This document shows, piece after piece, positions 42,322-53,700 of a DNA stretch of 64,000 nt. The notes beneath the pieces were generated by a model. It made no database searches. It was not told the origin of the DNA and saw nothing but the letters and a program-made list of their open reading frames with translations. The number at the start of each line of letters is the position of its first letter. Positions within the stretch are counted from its first letter, which is position 1. The DNA is taken from contig NC_088313.1 of assembly GCF_910592395.1 (NCBI RefSeq), positions 17,252,437 through 17,316,436 of the forward strand, read 5' to 3'. The stretch comes from Lineus longissimus. Taxonomy: Eukaryota > Nemertea > Pilidiophora > Heteronemertea > Lineidae. A program made the translations under genes and the position numbers.

Positions 42322-44943
42322 ATGATAGACCCTATTGTTTATGCGATTGTGGCTGTTGTCGTGGCTGTCTTGCTTGCTGGTGTGGCCTATATAGGCAGAT
42401 CAGTTATTTCAGGTACCCAAGAATATGTTAAGGGAGGTGTCACATGTAAACAAAGCGTGTATAATCGAAACTTGAGATCCCCATATGTTCAGATGACAAA
42501 AAAGACAGTCACAGGGTGGCCCCAAAATACAAAACGCCCCACCAACATGACATATCAAAAAGTAGATCTTGCCTCTTTTTTGCCTTCATATGTCTCCATT
42601 CCTCAGGCCACGTCTGTCCCACTCACATTTGCGCAACGCTGGAGATCAGTGATGGAATATTGTCTCTTTACTTGCAGCTGAAGTCGCCAAGGAGACGAAA
42701 CATGGCCGCAAAAGTGGGGGAGGGGGAGCCAGAGCTGCTGCTGAGCCAAGGCCTGTGGCTGCTGCAGGAGCCAGGAGACCAGCGCCTAGGAGACGCATGA
42801 ATCGTCCTACGAGAGCAGAAGGTACCAAGAAATTGCTGTCAAAATTAGTGGAAACAGTTTATTTTAGAGTTGGAGGCTCTTGCCCTGAGGCAACTCTTTG
42901 CAAGCTTTTGCATTCAAGTCGTACTTCTCCCTATCAGTGCCCTGCAATAATTTACTGAGCCCATAGCCACACACACCTGCCATCTCATCTTCTCTCAATC
43001 CGTTCAAATAACTCCTGGTAAGGAAGAGCAGTATAATTTGACTTTGCTTTGTAATTTGCTTCCTGTTTATTGCAGATGATTCTGATGAAGACTTGTCCGA
43101 GGAAGAACGTCCTGGTGTAGAGTTGGAGTTGCCAGATGAGAAAATAGGGGCAAAGAAGTTAAAGAAGCTGCAGGACAAAGCTGAGAAAAAAGCCATGAGA
43201 GAAGTAAGCATGGGGGGGGGGGGATGAGCATGTGTGGACTCTGGGGTAGAGGTACATGTGTTAAAAAGTACACTGTTGGGGAACTTATCAATACTAATGC
43301 AGTGTTTATTTGCTTTTGGAAATGGGAGGATAGCTGACTTTCTAGTATCCATTTACAGTTACGTATTAGGTATGGGAAACCTGTTGATAATCCAGATCGA
43401 CATTAATTTCTCTCCTCTCATCTCTGTAGTCTGTTGTTTGCTCTACTCCAGGCTGAGCTTGAAGATAGAGAAGAAAGAAAGAAAAGACAAGAACAGTTGG
43501 AAAAGTTGAGAAAAGAAGAAGAGGACAGACAGAAAAAAGAAGATGAACTAAAGGTAACATGAAAAAATATGTGCCACGCGATTTTTAACAGTCTAGAAAG
43601 TATTGGAAACATAGGATGACTTTAAAGGGACTTTTATTCTCGATATAATTTCTTTCAGGCCGAGGAAGAAAAGAAAAGGAAGGAAGAACAGGAGGCACGG
43701 GAACATGAAGAATATCTAAAGCTGAAAGAAGCATTCACCGTGGATGAAGAAGGCCAGGATATTGAGGGGGAAGAAGAGGATGTAAGTGCTTAGAAATATG
43801 ACTTACATTGAGGATTCAAGTGTCAGATGCTGGAAAAAATTGGTCCAGAGAAAGTGACTGCATGTACCTTTCCCACTTATGCTCATTACTCAACATTCAC
43901 ATGTGCTATCTCTGCATCAGTGTTTACATTTATTCTTGGACTGAGAGAAGAAATTAGGGCAAAGTTACCTGCTCAAGGACACATAGGTAGGTTTAACAGT
44001 GGTGATCGTTCTGAATCTGAGTTTCAACAACGGTATCTGTTTGAAATATCTGATGCTCATTTTCTTTGTTCACTCAGCCACTCATCTTATCTTTTCAGCC
44101 TGAGACTTTGCTACAAAATTTCATTGATTATATCAAGGTAAGTGTAAGCTGTGGGTGTTTAGTCGTTGGAAGTGAAGGTGAATTCTAAGTTGAACCATCT
44201 TCAAAAGACATCTCTGCCAGGAGGACAGGGTTTGTCAGGTTGTGGCTGATAAAGAGTGTTTTATGTATTCATGAATAGGTGGAGAAATGATTGAACTTAG
44301 AGTTAAGTCATTGAATTATATTTTCTGATGAAAACTTTGCATAGGCTGTCTGTTGTCATTGATTAGGAGTTGCTTTCAGTTCATGATTATAACCAATGAA
44401 ACCTAAAATGACTGCACAAATATTCTATAATAATTCGAAATAAAATAATGCAAAATAATTCTTTTGTTTTTGCCAGGAATCCAAGGTGGTTATGTTGGAA
44501 GATCTGGCATCACACTTCAAACTGAAAACTCAGGTATGTAGATTGTATTAAAAACTAATAGAGACGAGTCGACTAGCGTATGTATTGCTGGCAGTTTACA
44601 TACTTACTTTACTTTCTTCAGGTAGTTTTGTTTTATGTTAGTCCTGTCCTATGATGGGCCATTTTGCCCAAGGTTATTTTTCAAATCTAATCTGCTTTGT
44701 TTTCAGGATTGTATAGACCGAGTCAAGAGTCTCCAGGATGAGGGAAGACTTACTGGTGTGATCGATGATCGTGGAAAATTCATTTACATTACAATGGATG
44801 AGCTAATGGCTGTGTCAAAATTCATCAAGCAGCGTGGACGTGTTTCAATATCAGAACTTGCCGAGTCGAGTAATAAACTGATTACTTTAAATTCAGACAC
44901 TGACATTCAAAAAAAACTGATTGGAAAAGTTAGATCTTCTTGA
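42322..44943 (+). CDS. DDRGK1: DDRGK1 (UFBP1), ER-anchored UFMylation adaptor, 8 coding exons
   Basis: DDRGK1 is an endoplasmic reticulum membrane protein that works with UFL1 to attach UFM1 to targets, notably ribosomes in ER quality control. Exons: 42322-42412, 42678-42821, 43076-43203, 43452-43553, 43659-43781, 44099-44137, 44477-44533, 44707-44943, giving 306 residues (human 314). Residues ~5-25 form an N-terminal membrane anchor ([20 protein letters not shown]), followed by an Ala/Arg/Gly-rich linker (31-78), an acidic patch and a long E/K/R coiled coil (~95-190). A winged-helix/PCI-like C-terminal domain ends the protein. The name-giving DDRGK motif is at residues 248-252 ([13 protein letters not shown]). 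The ATG at 42322 is preferred; an in-frame GTG lies two codons upstream. ATP5MK is divergent. Confidence 0.97.
43210..43224. repeat. G homopolymer in DDRGK1 intron 3
   Basis: A run of about 12 G lies directly after the third DDRGK1 coding exon. Confidence 0.8.
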
Positions 44944-45181
44944 GCAGCTCTGGAGTGTTCTCACACAAGTTTAACTCACATCTTTCGAATTCAGTGCTGC
45001 CACTAGTTCCGATGTGTGAACCTGTGGTACATGTAAGTGTACAAGGTTTGTTGATAATTCATATTCTTCATGTTATTCTTATGTGACTATTTCACAGTGA
45101 AAACTGCCATGAATTTCTCTGCAGTTTTCACTCAAAATAGTGCCACAGTTCGTAGCTTTAGATTTGTATGCAAGTGTTGCA

Positions 45182-45187
45182 AATAAA
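45182..45187 (+). terminator. Candidate poly(A) signal for DDRGK1
   Basis: A canonical AATAAA lies about 240 bp after the DDRGK1 stop codon. Confidence 0.5.
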
Positions 45188-45469
45188 TATAATCATAGGT
45201 CATCATCTTACTTCTGTGCTCCATTTCTTTTTGTTGACTATGTAATGTGCCAGGGACACTACCGTTGTTCCAAAAGAAGCAGTTGGTTAAAGAACGAAGG
45301 TGGAGAATGGTGACAAATTTCAAAATCAGCAGTCAAGAAGGTGGACAGTTGTGTGCCCTGGATTTGCTGGAAGTGGAAGGTTGAGGCAACTCGATCTTGG
45401 CTTTGTCTTCAAGAATGTGGTGCAAGACATTTCCACGGTCTGCTCTGCTATTCGACTTGTAAAGGATGA

Positions 45470-45880
45470 GATTCCAGACTGCTTGGTCTGATCAAACATG
45501 GTTCTATGTGAAGCATATCAGGAAGGATTTAGGACTAGGTGCTGGTCTCCGAAGTATGGATGTGATTCAAGACTGTTTCGTCTGATCAAACATGGTCCTA
45601 TTTGAACCATATCAGGAGAATGTGACTGGCTGTTGCAATGATGCAGGCCCAGATTCCGGTCTCTGGAGGTGGAAACAAATATTGGGGATGCACTTCCAGA
45701 CAGTTTGGTGAGAATACATACTGTCGTTCATGAACTGAATCAAGAAGAATGCGACTGGCTGTAGCGATGATGGACAGGTCCTGTCTGAAATTGAAGACCA
45801 GAACTTAGGAGGAAATTCTAGACTGTTTGGTCTCTTCAAACATGGTCCTTTTTTAACCAAATTGGGAGGGTCCAACTCAC
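45470..45880. repeat. Degenerate minisatellite, ~90-125-bp unit
   Basis: Blocks of the form 'gactgtttggtct', 'tcaaacatggtcct', 'aaccatatcagg' and 'gactggctgt' recur near 45474, 45566, 45690 and 45817. The copies are diverged, so the period is uneven. Confidence 0.65.
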
Positions 45881-46426
45881 TGTTGTGATAATGCAGGACA
45901 ATTGTGCCGTTCTGGTATGCAGTTTGTTCCTGGATATCAAATTACTGTGTTTTTTTTATATGGGGAAGAGATTTACTTCTTGATATTTTGTCTCATAGAC
46001 AGGTCTGTTGGTGTGACAAAATGCGCATCAGAGTCATCAAGAAGTGATGTGATCAGCCAACTCGATCCAAAAATTCTGCACAAAAAAGTTAACACCATTG
46101 TAAACAGAAATCAGCCATCTGGCTATCTTTATTGCACTAATAATGATATGTCAATGAGAAAAAATTGCATTGCATGTAAATGTGTGGTACAACTAAGTTT
46201 CAATTTGCTGAGATTTTTGCCAATTTTTGAGAAAATGGTCTTGAGACGACCAACATTGCATATATTTGACTTGAGAACTAAGTTCTTGCTGAGTATCAGT
46301 TTTATATTGTGATTGATTGTTTTAATGTGCATACATGTAACAAACATTGGCCTCTTACATACAGTCCTTGTGATTGAACACTGGGCCCCCAAAACTCTTT
46401 ACATTAAACCTGTCACACTCAAGAAT

Positions 46427-48294
46427 CTACCTCGGTACAGCGGGACCTTGATTTTCAATGTCTGTTATCAAGGATAGGTAATTCATTGTCCTGTCCATAC
46501 CATGACACATCTTCCGACTAATGAATTCTTCAAGACTCTTAGGTAGTTGAAAACTCTTCACAACTTCAGGTAGATGTGTATAGCGTTTTTTTAAAAGCAC
46601 CCTTTGAATTTTTTTACGACAAATATCACTCAGTGACATCGGATTTGTGTAACTATAAATGTACCATTGTAAAAATGGTTCATCGGGATCATGGAACATT
46701 TCATCTGGTATTCCTGACCCTTTCCAAAGAAGCCACTCCACTGCATTCAACATGTCACAGCCGGCATAAAATAGTGCCCTGATAGTTGGTAGTTGAATTT
46801 TCATGTCCTCTTTATACAAGGTGGAGCTTAACGTAGACATGCACAGGTAGAGAGGTGTCCTACCCATGTGGTCTGTCCAATTGGGATTACTTCCGACACT
46901 CAGTAGGAGTTCCACCATCTTAGATGATTTGCCGTGAGCTGCTACATGAAGCGCTGTATGTCCCTTTCTATCACAGCTGAAATGAGAAATAGAGATATAC
47001 CACTACCAGGGCATGCAACAGTTATGACAAGAGACAAGCTAGTTGGATGTCATGAAGAACTAATACCGGATAAAAGGTCAGGGATGTGGTTATCCCCCCC
47101 CCCCCCCCCCCCGAGCATGATCGTGCTGGTGACCATGCAGGGCCCTGATGGCAGCATGATATACGATTTTATCGCTTCAGTGAACAGAACCAGTTATGAC
47201 ATTCTTTTCTATGGTCCTTAATTGAGAACAAGAGACAATCATTTAGCAAGGTCAGTTTATTTCCATGAATATACATGTACACCATCAAAGGAAATATTCT
47301 ACTACCTTCTTATGTCTGCACCAGAATCAAGTAATAACTTCACTGCACATTCTTTATTATGGACTATGAAGTCTGTGACACATATATTGAGAGGTGTCAG
47401 TCCGTCAAAATTTGCCAAATTTATATCTGCACCTACAAAGGAAAGAATATAAAAGATACAGAAAAATCAAGTTGCCTTGACAGGGTTTCGAATTACAGAG
47501 CTTAGGACGAAGAAAAAGCAGAATTTTCAGAGGTGCAGCCAGGATTTCTAGAAGGGGGAGGGGAGTCGTTTTCCAAAAATACAAGAACAAAATCTGAAGA
47601 TGTATTTCAGCTTAAGCACATTGCTTGTTCAATCTTTTTCCCTCAAAGGATAACCAATACTCAGTCCTGTCACTGAGTGTGCTTTTTAACTACTACTTTG
47701 CACTGTAATAAGGCCTACTCACCAGCATCTAAAAGAGTTCTGATCATCTCTGTTCTGCCATGAAGAGCCGCTTTGAACAATGGACTATCACCATAACCAC
47801 CAGTCTTGTTCACTTGAGCACCAGCAGACAACAAAATCTGAAGAATGAAAAAACAAGGAGGGATCGTGAAGTCTTCAAGTCAGAATATGATCACCCACCG
47901 CAACTTATCAGTGGGCAAAGTGATGTTTGATCTCAAATAACGTCTCAACTGTCTGATGACTGTACACTTGTACTGCCTCTGAAGCAATGCTTTTTTTCCG
48001 CACCACCAAGGAACAAACAAAAAATGCACCTTATTTGTTTGAACATTAACAGTAACATCTTCAGCTCACCTTAACAATTTCTGTAAAGTTCAATGAGACT
48101 GAGCAGATGAGAGGTGTGCTCCCATCCTTCATTGTCGGGTAACCCGGATTATTCCACGGGGCGTTTAGGTCTACCCCTGTCATTGTCAACTGTCGTACTC
48201 TCTCCACATCGTTTGCCATGACGGCATGATGAAACTCCAGCACCTCCTTAGTCATCCCCTGACCATGCTTGCTGCGGCTGCGTATGTTACCCAT
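46427..48294 (-). CDS. Ankyrin-repeat protein with C-terminal SOCS box (ASB-like), 4 coding exons
   Basis: This looks like a substrate receptor for a Cullin-5/Elongin B-C ubiquitin ligase. Exons 48294-48070, 47837-47723, 47432-47306 and 46976-46427 give 338 residues. Ankyrin-type repeats fill residues ~15-230, with signatures such as DGSTPLICSVSLNFTEIVK, GDSPLFKAALHGRTEMIRTLL, DGLTPLNICV and KGHTALHVAAHGKSSKMVELLL. The SOCS box is at ~270-308: its BC box SLSDICRKKI fits the pattern S-L-x-x-x-C-x-x-x-I, and QLPKSLEEFI resembles the Cul5 box but lacks the second proline of LPxP. The N-terminus MGNIRSRSK fits an N-myristoylation signal (Gly2, Ser6, basic residues after), unusual for ASB proteins as I know them. 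I cannot assign a specific ASB number. Alternatives: a generic ANK protein with a fortuitous SOCS match, which I think unlikely. Confidence 0.85.
47092..47113. repeat. C homopolymer in ANK/SOCS gene intron 3
   Basis: About 19 consecutive C residues lie between two exons of the ANK/SOCS gene. Confidence 0.85.
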
Positions 48295-50742
48295 ACAATT
48301 AGTGGTGGACTTCGTCTTACGACAGTGTGCCTGAAGCTAAAAATTCAGATTTAAAATACGATTCAGGAAAAATTACACATCTTCACGTGAGGATCATACT
48401 GTTTCATGCCATTGACCTAAGTAGAGTCATCTTGGCTCAGGGCTCCAGTGATCATTTTCAAAATGCATCCCTTCATCATATCATTGAGTAGTACCCTGCA
48501 GTACATGGTGCAAGAAGTGCTCAGCATCAAAACCACAAATGCATACAGTGTGTACAAATCACATGCATGATGATCTGTCAGATTAGTGACAGTCACTATC
48601 TATCCATTTCTCACCCCCATACACGGCCACTGCCACATCAAACTGGTTGAAAACAGTCTCTGGATCTTAGAGTCACAGCAAATCGGGTTTTTTTGGGGGA
48701 AAAGATCAGGATTCTCTCCAAAAACGAGCAGTTTTGACAGGTCTACCAAAATCAAAACAAAGACACATGGCTTCCTGGAGTGCCCGTATGTAAACAAGGA
48801 AGTGATCGTTCAGCCAATCAAATTGAAGGAAAGCCACGTGGCCAGTGGGCGTGGTCCTGAAAGCACGTGTTTGTTTATGTCATCCTCTTATAATTTTGAC
48901 AATTGGATATAAAAGCATTTTGTATCGTTTCTGTCGACAAAAAAAGTGACCACAGGAAGAAAACTTCAATCAATTATCTGAGGGTGACTTTTTAATTGTT
49001 ATTTCAAGTTTTTTCAGGTAATCAGGTGCCATGTGGAATCTCGGAACAAGGCATCCTTCGTGGTAGTCCTCGTCACCGACCCAGCAAGGGTCACTCAGTG
49101 AAGTAGAAAGGGATGGGGTTCGGGTGTGCAATGCGCAAGTCACTGAAAATCTTTAATTTATCCACATAACTTGGAGATTAGGGGCATATGAAGCAGTGAT
49201 TGGAAAGAATTGAACTGACAATCATCTCAAAGAATGAGGAAATACTGGCGCTTGAATGTTGCTACGGCTTGAGGAGTGTATTACAAGGCAAGAACCAAAA
49301 TTCGGACCAGAGTTTGAATCAAAGATATCTTTATTGAAGAATGATCACATCACAGACAATTCACCAAAGGTTATAGAATCAGAAGATACATATAGAGTCA
49401 GAGTTCGTGAGAAAGAAAAGTCCAACAGAGACCATTATTTTTTGTTTAGGATACCTGGTGACGGGTACTTAGGTACCTGGTGTTTTAGTAGTGGTTACAC
49501 GCGTACATAAAAAGTAAAACTTTGGGACAGATATCTGGTGTTTTGGATAGGCTGTTAGCCAACCAGGTGAAGATGGAAGTTACCTCAAAAGAGACTTTTT
49601 GCACTGAGAGGGAGGCAAGAGCTAAAACCACTAGGGTCACTATCCCTCTGTAGCAACCAAAAGTAAGTGTAAATTCTTAGGTTTGCATACTATAATCTGA
49701 CCATTCATACAGTCCAACACTACATCTACACAACATCACATCAATGTCATATGTTCAATGCAAAAATGTCGAAAACTAGACACAGAAAATCAATGGTTCT
49801 CTTATTTGGTTCAATTGAAGTTCAAAATTAAATACTGCACCTTTGATAATCATTAGACAAAATACAAGTTATCATTGTATGAAGAAATAGGGAGACATTC
49901 TGACATGGTACATTATAATCAGCTAAGGGACAAGCACCAACCTTCTCATCCAATACATCATGACATTACACAAGTAAATTATCTGGCAACTACATCGTAC
50001 GTCCCTTTTTCTACAGGACTTTTATAATTTGATTCATGAAAGCACATTTACAGCACATGTATGATATTCAAACACTACAAATCTGCACACCAGTTTCTAT
50101 CTAGAGGTCATAGTCTTTGTCATTCCCCATCATTTTGAGATTTCACAGTAGCTATACATTTAGGCAGGTTGTTTTGATATGAAGTACATTGTATTTGCCT
50201 GCTTTATGGTTGTAATTTGATATGTCCTGGTGATACGGAGACATTGCCTGAAACACTGTGCTTTACAAAGTGGTAACATTGGAGGGTTGAAACCACCAAA
50301 TATAGCCTGAACCTGACATAAAAATAACAACACATGGTAGCAGTGAGGTTCCATACATGCAGATACAAACAAGCCACAAAAAAGTAAGTAAAATTCTTTC
50401 ACTCTCAAACCTAATTGAATTATCAATTTACTACAAGCCTAAAGAAATGAAAGAATTGAAAGGAAATAAAGCTTAACAACTTTCAATCATATAATCTTAC
50501 ATATTATGCACAGATAAATCTAGAAAGTGACAGAGCTAAGCAGCAAAAACACCAGTTTGAAAAAGAACACTCGACACAAGTAAGTAAATCATCAGTGGTT
50601 AAATTGTACTGAAAAATATCTGAGCAATGTAGAATCTACACTAATCACCTGGTGTCATAAGTTTGTCAATAACAAGTTGAGCAATAAGTTTGTCAATAAC
50701 ATGTTGCTGACCGGAACGTCATCGTTATGATACTGGTTTCAT
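48295..50742. other. Upstream region of the ANK/SOCS gene and 3' flank of the aminopeptidase gene
   Basis: The left part (48295 to about 48900) should hold the ANK/SOCS promoter. It includes two CACGTG-containing or related E-box words near 48834 and 48862. The rest shows only short open frames without domains. The right end should be the aminopeptidase 3' UTR. Confidence 0.45.
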
Positions 50743-53700
50743 TCACAGTCTTGGGAGCACGTAGTAGTTGATGATAGCGGGTATTGGACAGCCTGTCGGT
50801 ACACCGGGGAATGGACCGGAGGAACCGGCGATATCCAGGTGGGAATATGGTATTGGGTGCTTGGAGTCGATGCCATGCTGAAATGGAGGAGAAATAGATA
50901 ATTTTTAGTCCACCTAATTGATCATTGGTGAGGATTCAAACTGAGAAGGAACCTTAACCTTGCCCATCTGCTGACAAGTCCCTTTTTCAGATGTAAGATG
51001 TCAATAGAAATAAAGATAAAATGTGCTGCCAAAGGCATTAGTTCAAAAGGTTACCTTGTCCATCCCTGAAGCCATGATCATGAATGCTGACGGTGACTGA
51101 TGTCCTCGATCTGTCATCGTGGATGGGCTATTGTTGCATTGCAGTACATCCTCGTATTCTGATTTACCTTTATGGAATTCATAGTCCTGGAGGAAAAGAG
51201 AAAAACAAACTACACAAAATGTCCTGCAAACAAGCAATTTAAATTGTTACCACCTGCAATCATGATCAGGTGCGACAAAAATATTTCACTTGCAGAGGTC
51301 ATCGTAGGTGCCTGCGACAAGAGTTGGTTTTCATAGCGACCTGCTATCAGTATCAAACAGAAATCTGAAACTGACAGGGATGGCACCCTGGTCTGATATA
51401 TCAATTAAGGCATAGCAAGAACCTGATGACAAATCGGGGTAATGTCCCAAAGGTGAACAGTCCCTCTTTTGGCAATATGTCTCACCTCCCTCCTGATGTT
51501 GGATATTTCAAAAGGATCGCCGAGTCTATCACCGGATTCTTGCATATTTTGTGAGGTTTTCTCCCGACGGGCTGGGCCATTATCCATGATAATCTGTGAA
51601 GAGAAGTAACATCCACTGAGATAGGATAAAGACTTCTCGAATAGTGAAAATTAATCTAAGTGGCTCAAGTTCCAAAGACTGGTACTTTTTTCTAACCGCT
51701 TCTAGCAATTTTAAGAAGTGTTACAAAACTGGTTTTATAACCAATTCATATGTATGGACATTTCAAGGGACAAAAATTTTTACATGTATCAACAACACTT
51801 AGAGTTAACCATTATACTCACCGAATAGTGTGGGCCCATTGCCCTAATTGCATGTCCGGTCAAGGTCGCAATGGTGAATATGTGAGGGTTGACTTCTTTC
51901 AGAGCCTGTTCCTTCATGAAGCACAGCAGATCTGACATGACCATTCTGCCCTCAGCATCTGTATTTCCGACCCTTACGCGAACCTTCGCTCTCGATGTGA
52001 TGATCTCATCAGCCACGTAACATTCTGGAGAAAAGATACAAAAGTAAATACAACAAATCTACGAGAGAATTTATTCCGTTTTCAAAAGCCTTACAAACAT
52101 GTTTCCATTACACAGTGACATGCTCAATGTTCTGAGATTTCCGTAAGTGGTTGGGAAGATGTTTTCCAATGAGAAAATTCCAATTCTGCATCATCAGAGC
52201 ATCAACCAATCACAGGGAGCTACTTTGGGGAGTGTTGAGGATAAAGACTACTCACGAGAACCAACACTGTTCCTAACCATACACATTGCTGCCACAGCTT
52301 TCAAGCCTTTTGGTTTCAGAACGGAGAGTGTCTGCAATCAGAAAAAAATGAAATCGCTGTCAGGCCTTTCAAAAAGCGCAGTCTGTAATAACTCAAACCC
52401 AGAAATTTTCAGCGATTTTTCACTTTATAAATGTTATTCAGCATCACTCTGCGAGTTGGCATTTAGAAACAAAAGCCAGTATAATGGTAAAAACACGGCC
52501 TATGGAAACAAAGAACTCATTAGCAATTAAGTATCAAGACAAAAGGAAATTGCTGTTGCATAATTTGTACACACCTGGAATATTCCTGCAACAGTAGCCG
52601 CACCACACTTGTCCCGATGCATGCCTGCCATGTGTCCACCAGCCTTGATATCAGCACCACCAGTGTCGTAACAGATACCCTAGAAAGAAAATTACTCAAC
52701 AAATGGTATGTGTTTGAATAAGAAGTGCAATAACAGCAACCTTTTTTCTTTACCAGAGTCGACGAGGACCTTAGCTTTACCTTTGGGCTTTCCTTACCGC
52801 AGATAGGAATACAAGGACAAGTATTTTGTACAAACCTTTCCAACAAATAACAGTGTCTTATCAATGGTGCCCTCTCCGGTATACTCGAGGAATATCAGGC
52901 GAGCTTGATGCCGTTCTACCACTGAAAACATAATGAAAGACTGATGGCCAAATCTTACACAATTTACTGCAGACATTTAAAGCTGACAAAAAGGGAGAGC
53001 AGACAAGAATGTCTCATCACTTTCAGCATTACATAAAAGTAGTGAAATATTCAAATCAAAACTGTGAAACATACATTGTAATTGAATTTAGAAAGGAAGT
53101 ATGACTTACAATGGGCAGCCCTGTTGACAGCTGCAAGGAGAGGATACTCCCTTGTGAGCGTGGCAAGATCTGACACAACAATCACCTGAAAATATACACA
53201 TATTTAATAAATTTACAGTTAGTCATACCAGAGTGGTCGTACCATTCAAATTACAATTCTTAACAAAACTTTGGTGACGAATTTGCCATGAAAATCACAA
53301 GCCCAAACACTCTTGTAACTGAAAATTTAAACAAAGTACCTTTATGCATGTTCCAGCAAATACATCTTCTACATATTCTGCGACATGCGGTGGGGCCATT
53401 CTCTCTGGGTCAGACCCCCCAATATCTCTGGTGACAGACCTGCAGAAAACAATGTCAATAATCAAGAAACATGAAGCATATTTGTCAGTGTTATAGTATT
53501 ACCCAAAAGTGCCCCCATTCCTCCTACAAAGGCTGTATGGAAAAACAATCTTCTGTCAATGTCGGAACGGCAGTAGTGTAGTGGCCCGGTCTCTGACTAG
53601 TGGTCAAGAGGTCCCTTCTCCGGGTTTTGATCTCAACTGTCAGCGTTAAAGTCTCTTCACCTTATACATGCTGTACTTATTTCCTTACTCCAACCTAGTT

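Larger units (their letters stand above)
44944..46426. other. DDRGK1/ANK-SOCS convergent 3' flank
   Basis: No gene is seen. The left part should be DDRGK1 3' UTR and the right part the 3' UTR of the minus-strand ANK/SOCS gene; a minus-strand AATAAA at 46128-46133 is a weak candidate end. A degenerate repeat occupies the middle. Confidence 0.5.

Noticed and set aside
52147-52530. 127-codon plus-strand frame
   Set aside because: It overlaps aminopeptidase exon 52331-52256 antisense and has no recognisable feature.
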